Of a DNA stretch of 64,000 bases, positions 35,110 through 43,568 are shown one piece after another; the stretch's first letter is position 1; the number at the start of each line of letters is the position of its first letter. The stretch comes from an uncultured Lachnospiraceae bacterium. Its GTDB lineage: Bacteria > Bacillota > Clostridia > Lachnospirales > Lachnospiraceae. Below the pieces are notes generated by a model. That model made no database searches. It was not told the origin of the DNA and was given only the letters and a program-made list of their open reading frames with translations. A program made the translations under genes and the position numbers. The stretch covers positions 36,518-100,517 of the forward strand of contig CAJTSH010000009.1 of the NCBI GenBank assembly GCA_910578885.1. Reading direction: 5' to 3'.

Positions 35110-36129
35110 CTACAAATCCAACAAGTCCTCATCAATATCCATCTCTTCTGCAAGCTCTTTTCTGGATATTCTCTCCCGTCCCTTTCCGGCTCCTTGTCCC
35201 TTTCCGCTAAAACTCTTAACCCGCTTTTCCGTTGTTGTCACATAAATCTTCGGAACCGCCTTCACATAATAATAATACTCGTCATCTTCAAACTGTACCC
35301 GCTCTGTTCTTGTATAATCCAGATTAAAAAACAAAAACTGCAGCACCAGCCCAATCAATATGGAAATTACATTTCCAGCTATCAGCCAGATATTCTTTCC
35401 TGAAATTCCCAAAACCATGAATCCGGCAAACAGCACAATAAATTCCAACAGAATGCCCGTTATAATTGCGATCGTCCACGCATGATCTACTGACATTCTG
35501 CGAATCACATAAACCAGTACCACCATCAGGACAAACGCGGCGATTACCAGATACATCTCACGATTTCCCATGAGCTGATTTAAAACCACCACAAATTTCG
35601 AGGTTGCAGAGGAGTTTTCATCCTGTACTCTCCCCAGCAACACGGCATTTTCCTTCACGCCGGACAAAAAGTAATATACCACGGTTCCGCACACAACAGA
35701 AACGATAGAATAGGGCGCCTTTAAAAGCCCCACCGAAACAGGCACTGCGTAAGGAATATGCAACGCAAAGCAGACCGGCGTCAGTATGGTATAGTATCCG
35801 TCTCTAGGCGAGAACCGGAAATACAAAAGCCCGATGATTACAAAAATCAGAAGCGCCACTGCACAAACCTCCAGCGACAATGCATAGAGATTTGCCAAAA
35901 TCAAACCTGCCGAAAAAACGATAATTGCATTTACCGGAAGAATCGCACATAGCAGCGCCACCACCAGAAACACCGGCATACTATTGATTCTTTCCATATA
36001 ACTGATATTCTTTCCTATTAAAAGAAATGTCGTAAATGCCAATATGAACTTGATTACCGGAATAATATAGACCTCGTACTTCCCATAAAAATGCCGCACA
36101 CGCTCTTTCCATTCTAACAAGTCACTCAT
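35110..36129 (-). CDS. Conserved polytopic membrane protein upstream of cdaA
   Basis: A 339-residue protein with about nine predicted helices in the first 285 residues. A charged soluble tail follows (YYYYVKAVPKIYVTTTEKRV, then a Lys/Gly-rich linker and an acidic end). No catalytic motif or named domain was recognised. The start has AGGAGG 5 bases upstream. Located 21 bases before cdaA on the same strand, it is likely cotranscribed and may act in the same osmotic or wall stress pathway. A transporter role is possible from shape alone. Confidence 0.6.
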   Translation of the reverse strand: MSDLLEWKERVRHFYGKYEVYIIPVIKFILAFTTFLLIGKNISYMERINSMPVFLVVALLCAILPVNAIIVFSAGLILANLYALSLEVCAVALLIFVIIGLLYFRFSPRDGYYTILTPVCFALHIPYAVPVSVGLLKAPYSIVSVVCGTVVYYFLSGVKENAVLLGRVQDENSSATSKFVVVLNQLMGNREMYLVIAAFVLMVVLVYVIRRMSVDHAWTIAIITGILLEFIVLFAGFMVLGISGKNIWLIAGNVISILIGLVLQFLFFNLDYTRTERVQFEDDEYYYYVKAVPKIYVTTTEKRVKSFSGKGQGAGKGRERISRKELAEEMDIDEDLLDL

Positions 36130-36146
36130 GTCTGCCTCCTACAAAA

Positions 36147-36563
36147 TTAAAAATCTTCCAAATTGCTCTGTCTGCCTTCGCTTTCATACAGACGGCTCAC
36201 CTTTTTTAAGCGGTTATAAAACAACTTGATTCCCTTTCTCCCTTTTGTATAACGCATATTATAAACCACATAGGTTACAAGCAGATATATCGTGATAAAC
36301 ACGAGATACTCAATCAAAATCTCTGTCCCAAACGCAACCAGATCCATATCATTGACGTCCTCCATCAACGCTTCCATTCCGCACAATGCCCATACACCGA
36401 AAAGGATGATAAAAGCTATTGTCCCTGTCAGAAAGCTCTTCATCAGCTCCAATCCAACATAGTCCCTGCGGAAATATTGTGTCATTTTGTAATATTTCTT
36501 CCCTTCCCGTTCTTCAAAAGCGGCAAGCTTTGTCATATGTCTGACACGTTCTTTACTAATCAT
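36147..36563 (-). CDS. Small membrane protein heading the cdaA operon
   Basis: A 138-residue protein. An N-terminal charged segment (MISKERVRHMTKLAAFEERE) is followed by two strong helices (about 45-70 and 85-110) and a basic tail. No family was recognised. The ATG at 36563 is chosen because GAGGTGG precedes it; an upstream ATG at 36575 is the alternative. It is the first gene after a clear promoter and a terminator that closes the comF-yvyF unit, so it starts the c-di-AMP/glmM operon. Confidence 0.6.
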   Translation of the reverse strand: MISKERVRHMTKLAAFEEREGKKYYKMTQYFRRDYVGLELMKSFLTGTIAFIILFGVWALCGMEALMEDVNDMDLVAFGTEILIEYLVFITIYLLVTYVVYNMRYTKGRKGIKLFYNRLKKVSRLYESEGRQSNLEDF

Positions 36564-36612
36564 AGTCCACCTCATTCAATGCGCACTACGGCTTATTATA
36601 ATATCTTCGGAT

Positions 36613-36641
36613 ATTATAACACAAACCATTCTCTATGAAAA
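36613..36641 (-). promoter_or_regulatory. Promoter of the cdaA-cdaR-glmM operon
   Basis: Minus strand: TTTTCA (36636-36641) and a perfect TATAAT (36613-36618) with a 17-base spacer. It lies between the comF-yvyF terminator and the first membrane protein gene, leaving a leader of about 45 bases. Confidence 0.65.
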
Positions 36642-36642
36642 G

Positions 36643-36675
36643 AAAAAAACTGCCGACAATCTTCGGCAGTTTTTA
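36643..36675 (-). terminator. Intrinsic terminator after yvyF (bidirectional)
   Basis: Perfect 8-base arms ACTGCCGA (36649-36656) and TCGGCAGT (36663-36670) around a 6-base loop. An A run before and a T run after (on the plus strand) make it work on either strand. It ends the minus-strand comF-yvyF transcript. Confidence 0.85.
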
Positions 36676-36687
36676 TCTCTTTCGTGC

Positions 36688-37095
36688 TTATTTATCCAAG
36701 AAACGCATCCGGTCCTTACTGCGGACCTTTTTTCCGCCCTCATCTACGCTCGGAGCCTTTTGAACCAGACCACCGAACTCAACCGTCATCTTGGTCCTGC
36801 ATGTTTCACAGTAACGCCCGGTCTTTATCATCTTCCCGCAGCCTTCACAATCAATTCCAAAAGAGGAATCCGGTGAAAAAGTCAAACGCTCCTCACGAAT
36901 CCACTGACGAATCTGCGGAATCGGAACATCAAACTGTTCGGATATTGTCTGCATGGAAGTATTCGGATTCTCCCGCAAATACTGCTTTACATCCTGAAAC
37001 TTTATTTCCAATGCATCTCTGCACGCCTGACATAGCGGCGGTCCAGAAAGATAATTAAAAAGCCTTCCACAACCTTTACAATTTCGTACATCCAT
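36688..37095 (-). CDS. yvyF: Flagellar-operon protein, YvyF-like
   Basis: A 135-residue protein with two zinc-ribbon-like Cys clusters: CKGCG...CQACRD at the N-terminus and CEGCGKMI...CETCR near residue 90. Between them is a helix-turn-helix-like stretch (TISEQFDVPIPQIRQWIREE). This is the YvyF/TIGR03826 family, found in flagellar gene clusters, and in B. subtilis the gene lies next to comFC and flgM. Here it also follows comF by 12 bases. Its exact function is not established; a role in regulating late flagellar genes is the usual suggestion. No flgM was found beside it. Confidence 0.82.
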   Translation of the reverse strand: MDVRNCKGCGRLFNYLSGPPLCQACRDALEIKFQDVKQYLRENPNTSMQTISEQFDVPIPQIRQWIREERLTFSPDSSFGIDCEGCGKMIKTGRYCETCRTKMTVEFGGLVQKAPSVDEGGKKVRSKDRMRFLDK

Positions 37096-37107
37096 TTGTC
37101 TCTCCTC

Positions 37108-37812
37108 CTACAATCCCCTGCCTATACTGATGCAGACAAAGCAGACCTTCTGTATACCGATGCTCTTCAATGCCTCCGCAGCGGCATCCATTGTACTGCC
37201 TGTAGTATATATATCATCTACCAAAAGTATCTTTTTAAATTGTACTACATTTCTTTGGCATTTAAAAGCCTTTTTCAGATTATTTTTTCTTTCATTTTCA
37301 CTTAATTCTTTTTGGGGAGTAGTATGCCGCACTCTTACTAACAGATTCTCTTCCACCGGAAGTCCAAGCTCTTTTCCAAGATAACGCGCATATAATCCGG
37401 CTTGATTGTAACCTCTCTCCCGTTTTCTCCTTTTATGGAGCGGAATCGGAACAATCGCTTCAATTCCCATTCGCATAATCCATCCCTCATATAGCCCGGC
37501 AGTCCGCTGTGCATAAAAATAAGCATACTCCCGTTTATTTTGATACTTGAAACGGTACAACGAATCTCTGATAACGCCCTGATAAACGAACAATGCCCTG
37601 CCGCTTTCAAAAACATGCTTCTTCATCGTACAGTCATAGCAGAACTCCGCCCGTCCGTCGTCTAAAGGCTTTCCGCATTTCATGCAGAATGGCTCTGTCA
37701 TAAAAACGAGCTTCTTTTCACACTCCGGACAGATAGATTCTCCAAATTCCGGTATGCCGTCGCAGATGGGACAGCGCAGCGGATACAACAGTGATAAAAA
37801 ATCCCGAAACAT
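37108..37812 (-). CDS. comF: ComF family phosphoribosyltransferase-like protein
   Basis: A 234-residue ComFC-type protein. The N-terminus has four Cys pairs of zinc-ribbon type (CPICDG, CPECEK, CMKCGKPL, CYDC). The C-terminal phosphoribosyltransferase domain has the PRPP loop ILLVDDIYTTGSTMDAA. In B. subtilis ComFC acts in uptake or processing of transforming DNA in the cytoplasm. Homologues occur in many bacteria not known to be competent. It is divergent from the importer lipoprotein gene and is followed by yvyF. Confidence 0.9.
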   Translation of the reverse strand: MFRDFLSLLYPLRCPICDGIPEFGESICPECEKKLVFMTEPFCMKCGKPLDDGRAEFCYDCTMKKHVFESGRALFVYQGVIRDSLYRFKYQNKREYAYFYAQRTAGLYEGWIMRMGIEAIVPIPLHKRRKRERGYNQAGLYARYLGKELGLPVEENLLVRVRHTTPQKELSENERKNNLKKAFKCQRNVVQFKKILLVDDIYTTGSTMDAAAEALKSIGIQKVCFVCISIGRGL

Positions 37813-37911
37813 AATCTCCTTTCCGAACTCTCTTTTTTATTCTATCACTTCCTACGCCTTGTGACCATTAAATTTCTATTAAAAATATTAAGAAAATCCA
37901 GTGTTTGGTAA

Positions 37912-37940
37912 TTGACTTTATTATTTGTACTTATTATAAT
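37912..37940 (+). promoter_or_regulatory. Sigma-A promoter of the importer operon
   Basis: TTGACT (37912-37917) and TATAAT (37935-37940) with a 17-base spacer. The transcript would start near 37947 and have a leader of about 85 bases before the ATG at 38032. Confidence 0.8.
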
Positions 37941-37950
37941 TTATATGTTC

Positions 37951-37982
37951 ACGCTTGACACTTTCGTACATAAAAGCGTCAA
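37951..37982 (+). promoter_or_regulatory. Inverted repeat in the importer leader
   Basis: Just after the -10 box, TTGACACTTT (37955-37964) and AAAGCGTCAA (37973-37982) form an inverted repeat with one mismatch and an 8-base centre. ACGCTT/AAGCGT gives a second overlapping pairing. It is in the right place for a repressor operator at the transcription start. No T-box or known riboswitch core was seen in the leader. Confidence 0.45.
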
Positions 37983-38031
37983 AGGGATAAAGTCTCTAAT
38001 ATCGAACACATACAATTTCAGGAGGATAACT

Positions 38032-39003
38032 ATGAAAAAGATGAAAAAAGTTCTTTCACTTGGCCTTGCAGCCATTATGACACTCGGTCTGACCGCATGC
38101 GGCGGCGACTCCAACAAAACCTATAACGTCGGTATCTGCCAGCTCGTTCAGCATGACGCTCTTGATGCCGCGACCAAAGGCTTTAAAGATGCCCTGAAAG
38201 AAAAGCTTGGCGATAAAGTTACATTTGATGAGCAAAACGCACAAGGCGACTCTTCCACCTGCCCTACCATTATCAATTCCTTTGTATCCAAGGATGTCGA
38301 TTTGATTCTGGCAAATGCTACTGCTCCGCTCCAGTCTGCGGCAGCGGCAACGACAGAGATTCCGATTCTCGGAACTTCCGTTACCGACTATGCGACCGCA
38401 TTGGACATTTCGGGCTGGACAGGGCTGACCGGCAGGAATATTTCCGGAACATCCGACCTTGCTCCGTTAGACGAGCAGGCAGCTATGCTGCACGAATTAT
38501 TCCCCGACGCCAAAAATGTCGGACTGCTGTACTGCTCCGCCGAGGCGAATTCCCAGTATCAGATTGATGTCATCACACCGGAACTGGAAGCGCTCGGCTA
38601 CACCTGTACGCCTTATGCTTTCGTAGATTCCAACGATTTAGCTTCCGTTGTGCAGAGTGCGGTCAGCGCGAATGACGTACTCTACATTCCGACAGACAAT
38701 ACGGCAGCTTCCAGCACGGAAGTCATCAACAACATCGCCAGCGAAGCGGGCGTTCCGATTATCTGCGGCGAAGCAAACATGTGCCGCGGATGCGGTGTTG
38801 CGACCTTATCCATCAACTACTACGATATCGGGTACAAAACCGGGGAAATGGCAGCAGAAATACTTGCAGAAGGCAAAGATATTTCCGAGATGGAAATCCA
38901 ATACGCTCCGGCTGTCACACCTCAGTACAACCCTGTACTGTGCGAGAAATTAAACATCACGGTTCCTGATAACTACGAAGCCCTTGAAATGACTGCAGAG
39001 TAA
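38032..39003 (+). CDS. ABC importer substrate-binding lipoprotein (TrpX/PF04392-like)
   Basis: A 323-residue lipoprotein. The signal peptide (KKMKKVLSLGLAAIMTLGL) ends in the lipobox LTAC, with Cys as the lipid-bearing residue. The mature part has the order of ABC_sub_bind proteins: YNVGICQLVQHDALDAATKG at the start, STCPTIINSFVSKDVDLI, and YNPVLCEKLNITVPDNYE at the end. Family members include tryptophan/tyrosine-type binding proteins of Firmicutes. AGGAGG 6 bases before 38032 sets the start; earlier in-frame codons are inside the leader. The permease and ATPase follow, so this is the receptor of one importer. The ligand is not certain. Confidence 0.88.
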   Translation: MKKMKKVLSLGLAAIMTLGLTACGGDSNKTYNVGICQLVQHDALDAATKGFKDALKEKLGDKVTFDEQNAQGDSSTCPTIINSFVSKDVDLILANATAPLQSAAAATTEIPILGTSVTDYATALDISGWTGLTGRNISGTSDLAPLDEQAAMLHELFPDAKNVGLLYCSAEANSQYQIDVITPELEALGYTCTPYAFVDSNDLASVVQSAVSANDVLYIPTDNTAASSTEVINNIASEAGVPIICGEANMCRGCGVATLSINYYDIGYKTGEMAAEILAEGKDISEMEIQYAPAVTPQYNPVLCEKLNITVPDNYEALEMTAE

Positions 39004-39053
39004 TCTAATGGCAAATATTGATATGCAGACATACTGCCGTTAACCATTATCCA

Positions 39054-39086
39054 TCTGCCCATGTGCTTTTTTTGTACATGGGCAGA
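39054..39086 (+). promoter_or_regulatory. Strong hairpin between receptor and permease genes
   Basis: Perfect 11-base arms TCTGCCCATGT (39054-39064) and ACATGGGCAGA (39076-39086) enclose a T-rich 11-base loop. No T run follows. Such hairpins between binding-protein and permease genes usually protect the upstream mRNA from decay and so give more receptor than transporter. Confidence 0.7.
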
Positions 39087-39118
39087 ACTTACAAGAAAGA
39101 AAAGTCGGAGGAACGATT

Positions 39119-40048
39119 GTGAACATTTCATCATTATTCAATGCAATGCCGGGAGCCGTTGCCCAAGGGCTAATCTGGGGCATCATGGCAATCGGCGTCT
39201 ATATTACATATAAAATACAGGATGTTGCAGACCTTACCGTAGACGGCACAATGAGCCTTGGCGGTGCAATCTGCGTCCTGATGCTTACCAACGGACAGAA
39301 CATCTGGGTCTCTGTCATTCTGGCAACTTTAGCGGGCATGATCGCGGGACTGGTCACCGGTATTCTCCATACCGGAATGGGGATACCCGTCATCCTATCG
39401 GGAATCCTGACCCAGCTTGGACTTTATTCCATCAACCTAAAAATTCTCGGCGGCAAGTCTAATCAGGCGGTCAGTGCAGACAACTATGACCTGATTATTT
39501 CCCTTCGCTATGTGAAGGGCGTTCCATTCTACCGGAACTCTATTTTCATTGTCGCCCTGTTTGTCATTGCTATTATTGCCATATTATACTGGTTCTTCGG
39601 AACGGAACGCGGCTGTTCCATCCGTGCGACCGGCTGCAACCCAAACATGAGCCGTGCGCAGGGAATTAACACAAACTTCAATACCGTACTCGGTCTCATG
39701 ATCTCCAACGGTCTTGTAGGTCTTGCAAGCGCATTGTATTCACAGTACCAAGGTTTTGCGGACGTCAATTCCGGCCGAGGAGCTATTGTCATCGGTCTTG
39801 CCGCTGTCATCATTGGAACGGTTGTATTCGAAAAAATCTTCCATAATTTTGCACTGAAACTGTTAGCAGTGGCTCTTGGCGCAGTAATTTATTATGTCGT
39901 TCTTCAGATTGTAATCTGGCTTGGTTTAGATACCAACTACCTGAAGCTCTTATCCGCTCTGGTCGTTGCCATATTCCTCGCCGTTCCTTATTGGAAACAG
40001 AAATATCTGGCAAAACCTGCAAAGAAAGGGGCGGACACAAATGCTTAG
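39119..40048 (+). CDS. ABC importer permease (branched-chain/TrpY-like)
   Basis: A 309-residue permease of the BPD_transp_2 type with about nine predicted helices. It starts with GTG at 39119, preceded by GGAGG at 7 bases. Segments such as IQDVADLTVDGTMSLGGAIC and RGAIVIGLAAVIIGTVVFEK are typical of this family, the latter being the loop that contacts the ATPase. It lies between the lipoprotein and ATPase genes and overlaps the ATPase start by 8 bases. Confidence 0.9.
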   Translation: MNISSLFNAMPGAVAQGLIWGIMAIGVYITYKIQDVADLTVDGTMSLGGAICVLMLTNGQNIWVSVILATLAGMIAGLVTGILHTGMGIPVILSGILTQLGLYSINLKILGGKSNQAVSADNYDLIISLRYVKGVPFYRNSIFIVALFVIAIIAILYWFFGTERGCSIRATGCNPNMSRAQGINTNFNTVLGLMISNGLVGLASALYSQYQGFADVNSGRGAIVIGLAAVIIGTVVFEKIFHNFALKLLAVALGAVIYYVVLQIVIWLGLDTNYLKLLSALVVAIFLAVPYWKQKYLAKPAKKGADTNA

Positions 40049-40838
40049 GATCAACAATATTTATAAAACCTTCAATATCGGAACTATCAATGAGAAAACA
40101 GCGCTTAACGGCACATGCCTCACCTTAAACGAAGGAGACTTTGTAACGGTTATCGGCGGAAACGGCGCCGGCAAATCCACGCTTTTAAATGCCGTGGCAG
40201 GCACATGGTTCGTAGACGAGGGCTCTATCCTAATTGACGATGTGGATGTCACAAAAATGCCGGAACACAAACGTGCCCGTTTCCTTGGACGTGTCTTTCA
40301 GGATCCTATGATGGGAACCGCTGCAACGATGGGCATTGATGAGAATCTTGCATTAGCGGCACGCCGCGGACAGCGCCGCGGATTGCACGCCGGAATCAGC
40401 AGGGCAGAACGGGAACGCTACAAAGAACAGTTAACAGAATTGGATTTAGGATTAGAAAACCGTCTCACTTCAAAGGTCGGTCTTCTTTCCGGCGGTCAGC
40501 GTCAGGCTCTTACTTTGCTGATGGCGACTTTAAAAAAACCAAAGCTCTTACTTCTGGATGAGCACACCGCAGCCTTGGATCCCAAGACCGCCGCTAAAGT
40601 GCTTGCCTTATCCGACAAAATTGTCGCCGAGCACAATCTGACAACGCTGATGGTTACGCATAACATGCGTGATGCGATTGCACATGGAAACCGTCTGATT
40701 ATGATGAATGAAGGCCGTGTTGTTTTAGACATTGGCGGAGAAGAGAAAAAGAAACTGACAGTGGAAGATTTGTTAGAGAAATTTGAAGCAGTCAGCGGAG
40801 AGGAATTCTCCAACGATCAGGCATTGCTTTCGAAATAG
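40041..40838 (+). CDS. ABC importer ATP-binding protein (TrpZ-like)
   Basis: A 265-residue ABC ATPase that powers the importer. Walker A GGNGAGKST, signature LLSGGQRQAL, Walker B LLLLDEHTAALD and the switch His in MVTHNMRDAI are all present. The ATG at 40041 overlaps the permease stop by 8 bases and has AAAGGGG upstream; an earlier in-frame start inside the permease gene is a shadow. A strong hairpin ends the operon 59 bases downstream. Confidence 0.93.
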   Translation: MLRINNIYKTFNIGTINEKTALNGTCLTLNEGDFVTVIGGNGAGKSTLLNAVAGTWFVDEGSILIDDVDVTKMPEHKRARFLGRVFQDPMMGTAATMGIDENLALAARRGQRRGLHAGISRAERERYKEQLTELDLGLENRLTSKVGLLSGGQRQALTLLMATLKKPKLLLLDEHTAALDPKTAAKVLALSDKIVAEHNLTTLMVTHNMRDAIAHGNRLIMMNEGRVVLDIGGEEKKKLTVEDLLEKFEAVSGEEFSNDQALLSK

Positions 40839-40896
40839 CCATATGCAAAATGAAGTTTAAAAAGGCGCTTTGCATTGTATTTGCAGAGCAGCAATT

Positions 40897-40931
40897 ATGG
40901 CAGCAGGAAATATCCTGCTGCCATTTGTTTT
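40897..40931 (+). terminator. Terminator of the importer operon
   Basis: Perfect 12-base arms (40897-40908 ATGGCAGCAGGA and 40913-40924) with a 4-base loop, followed by TTGTTTTC. It lies between the plus-strand importer operon and the minus-strand recD2 gene. Confidence 0.85.
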
Positions 40932-40939
40932 CAAAAAAT

Positions 40940-43144
40940 CTACCGCATTTCTTCTAATCTCTGCCGCAGCCCGCAATAACGCGTCTGCTCTGTGATATTT
41001 TGCTCCATTTCCGCAAAGCAGGTATCGCTCCCCACCAAAGTCACACACTTTTTCGCCCTTGTCACAGCCGTATAGAGCAGATTTCGGTTCATCAACATCT
41101 TAGGACCGCTGAGCAGCGGAATCACGACTGCCGGATATTCGCTTCCCTGCGATTTGTGAATCGTAATGGCATAAGCATGCTCTAATTCCTCCATCAATTT
41201 AAAGGGATATTCTACGATTCTCTCATCGTCAAATTCAATGGTAAGCATTTCCGTATACTCGTTAATTTCCCGGATAATCCCCATATCACCGTTAAACACA
41301 CCCATGCCTTTGTCTACCGCAAAGCCATATCTGCTGCGGACTTCCCATTCCAATTGATAGTTATTTTTTGTCTGCATGACTTTATCTCCCTCCCGGAAGA
41401 TTTTATCTCCGTATTCCCGCTCCTTTTTCCCGGCTTCCGGCGGATTTAAGTATTGCTGTAATATCTTGTTCAACCGCTCCACTCCCAGATTACCCTTCCT
41501 CATAGGAGTCAGTACCTGTATATCGCAAGGCGTGGCGTCTACAAACTTCGGCAGCTTCTGTTTGACAAGCTGAAGCACCACATTGATAATCACATCCGCA
41601 TCATAGCGCTTCAAAAAAAAGAAATCCATACTCTTATTATCCAGCGTTACAGGCTCCCCTTTGTTGATTTTGTGGGCATTTACAATGATATCGCTCTGGC
41701 TTGCCTGACGGAAAATCTTAGTCAGCTTCACCACATGGAACCGCCCTGATTCGATAATATCCTTCAGAACGCTTCCCGGTCCTACGCTTGGAAGCTGATT
41801 CACATCTCCCACCAGAATCAGTCTGGTTCCCTGTGCAACAGCCTTTAACAAGGAATTCATCAAGGAAATATCCACCATAGACATCTCGTCTACAATCACA
41901 ACATCCGTTTCTAACGGATGGTTTTCATTGCGCTCAAATCCTTCCGTTCCTTCCATGCCGCCGTTCAGCTCCAGCATCCGATGTATCGTCCGCGCTTCAT
42001 ATCCCGTCATCTCACTCATACGCTTCGCCGCTCTGCCCGTAGGCGCTGCAAGAAAAATTTCGAGACCCTCCGCTTCAAAATACTGAATAATGGTATTGAT
42101 CGTAGTGGTCTTGCCCGTTCCCGGACCACCGGTAATGATGATCAGTCCGTTGCGTACAGCTTCCTTTACCGCATCCATCTGTTTTTCGTCCAGCAACATT
42201 TCATTCTGCTTCTCCAGCCGGTGCACTCTCTGTTCAATTTCAGCATCTGCAACATCGTAGCTTATGTCAAGTCCCGCCAGCATAGTGGCTGTATTTGCTT
42301 CCATAAAATAAAACGTTGCCGCATAAATTGCCGTCTCACCATTTGTCTCCTTCATCATCAGCTTTCGCTCAATTGCAAGGTCCATATAATGTTTAGAAAT
42401 ATACTCTGGATCTACTCCCAGCAATTCACCTGCCCGCTTTGTCAGCTCCTCTTCCGGCAGATAAGTATGTCCCTCCATAGACGCCTGCAGCAATACATAG
42501 AGAATCCCGCTGCGTATACGAAAATCCGAATCTGTACGAATTCCGACTCTGGATGCAATCTCATCTGCAATCTTAAATCCGACTCCATTGATATCATCCG
42601 CAAGGCGATAGGGATTCTCACGAATGATCCCATAAACCTCCTGCCCATACTCTTGGTAAATTTTCACAGCTAGGGTTAATGAAATTCCATATTGCTGCAA
42701 AAATATCATCGCCTGGCGCAGTTCCCGCTTTTCTGCCACCTGATCGGAGATTTCCATTGCCTTACGCTCGCTAATTCCTTTAATCTCTACAAGGCGCTCG
42801 GGCTCTTCTTCTATGATCCGGAATGTATCAGCCTTAAAACGGCGCACGATCCTAGCCGCCAATGCCGTACCTATTCCCTTGATTGCTCCAGAGCCAAGAT
42901 ACCGCTCAATAGACAATTCATCCGTAGGTTCCTTCACTTCATATCCAGAAACCTTAAACTGCTGTCCATAGGTTGGGTGCGACGTATACTCCCCCACCAC
43001 TTCTATATTTTCTCCCTCGCTGATAGCCGAAAAACTTCCTACACAGGTAATTTCCTCTTCTTGGCACAACAGCACCAATACTGTATATCCATTATCACTA
43101 TTTCGGAATATGATATGATCCACAAAGCCTGTAATTTTTTCCAA
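40940..43144 (-). CDS. recD2: RecD2-type SF1B DNA helicase
   Basis: About 734 residues. The N-terminal OB-like and helix-hairpin-helix region (VEIKGISERKAMEIS, GVGFKIADEIASRVG) is specific to RecD2. The helicase core has Walker A IITGGPGTGKTTT, motif II VVIVDEMSMVD, motif IV-V segments and motif VI YAITIHKSQGSEYP with LLYTAVTRAKK. It unwinds DNA 5' to 3' and acts in repair without RecBC. The start is best read as TTG at 43144, with AGAGGTG 6 bases upstream; a TTG at 43165 is also in frame. It follows the flagellar rod genes after a terminator-like hairpin. Confidence 0.95.
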   Translation of the reverse strand: MEKITGFVDHIIFRNSDNGYTVLVLLCQEEEITCVGSFSAISEGENIEVVGEYTSHPTYGQQFKVSGYEVKEPTDELSIERYLGSGAIKGIGTALAARIVRRFKADTFRIIEEEPERLVEIKGISERKAMEISDQVAEKRELRQAMIFLQQYGISLTLAVKIYQEYGQEVYGIIRENPYRLADDINGVGFKIADEIASRVGIRTDSDFRIRSGILYVLLQASMEGHTYLPEEELTKRAGELLGVDPEYISKHYMDLAIERKLMMKETNGETAIYAATFYFMEANTATMLAGLDISYDVADAEIEQRVHRLEKQNEMLLDEKQMDAVKEAVRNGLIIITGGPGTGKTTTINTIIQYFEAEGLEIFLAAPTGRAAKRMSEMTGYEARTIHRMLELNGGMEGTEGFERNENHPLETDVVIVDEMSMVDISLMNSLLKAVAQGTRLILVGDVNQLPSVGPGSVLKDIIESGRFHVVKLTKIFRQASQSDIIVNAHKINKGEPVTLDNKSMDFFFLKRYDADVIINVVLQLVKQKLPKFVDATPCDIQVLTPMRKGNLGVERLNKILQQYLNPPEAGKKEREYGDKIFREGDKVMQTKNNYQLEWEVRSRYGFAVDKGMGVFNGDMGIIREINEYTEMLTIEFDDERIVEYPFKLMEELEHAYAITIHKSQGSEYPAVVIPLLSGPKMLMNRNLLYTAVTRAKKCVTLVGSDTCFAEMEQNITEQTRYCGLRQRLEEMR

Positions 43145-43164
43145 TGCGCGCACCTCTATACACA

Positions 43165-43200
43165 AAATTCAAGGGCTGCCAAACACAGACAGCCCTTTGA
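43165..43200 (-). terminator. Terminator-like hairpin after the rod genes
   Basis: AAGGGCTG (43171-43178) and CAGCCCTT (43190-43197) pair perfectly over 8 bases with an 11-base loop; a short GAATTTTG follows on the minus strand. It lies between the FlgJ-like gene and recD2. Confidence 0.55.
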
Positions 43201-43212
43201 TTGCTCTATATA

Positions 43213-43554
43213 TTATAAACCATAATTCCGCTTCATCTGCTCATACATCGTCTTCGCAAATGTATTTCCATTCTGCTCTGCAAGAGTTTCCGAAAGCTTC
43301 TGTCTCACTGAATCCTTATGGAAGTCTGTCAGCTTCGCCATAGAAGAATCTTCATCATGATTCGGTATGGTCTTCTCTGCCTCCTTAAGAACCTGCTCAA
43401 TAAAATATGCTTCGAATTCTTTGCAAACGTCCATCAGTTCATCTTCCGACGCCGTACTCAAATCCTTACTGAGCGTATTCTGCAAACCGGAAGCAGATGC
43501 CGTCTTCTGCGCTGTGTCTATGTAAGCCGTAGAATTACCTATTGATATACTCAT
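43213..43554 (-). CDS. Flagellar rod-binding protein (FlgJ N-terminal domain)
   Basis: A 113-residue protein that is only the rod-binding part of FlgJ. The conserved CKEFEAYFIEQVLKEAEKT and the end TFAKTMYEQMKRNYG are visible. There is no muramidase domain, as in many Firmicutes, so the peptidoglycan hydrolase must be encoded elsewhere. It lies 14 bases after the FlhP-like gene and supports assembly of the proximal rod outside the membrane. Confidence 0.88.
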   Translation of the reverse strand: MSISIGNSTAYIDTAQKTASASGLQNTLSKDLSTASEDELMDVCKEFEAYFIEQVLKEAEKTIPNHDEDSSMAKLTDFHKDSVRQKLSETLAEQNGNTFAKTMYEQMKRNYGL

Positions 43555-43568
43555 ATGCCTCTACCTCA

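Noticed and set aside
37941..38031. T-box or other riboswitch in the importer leader
   Set aside because: The leader is only about 85 bases and has no T-box core or known riboswitch motif.
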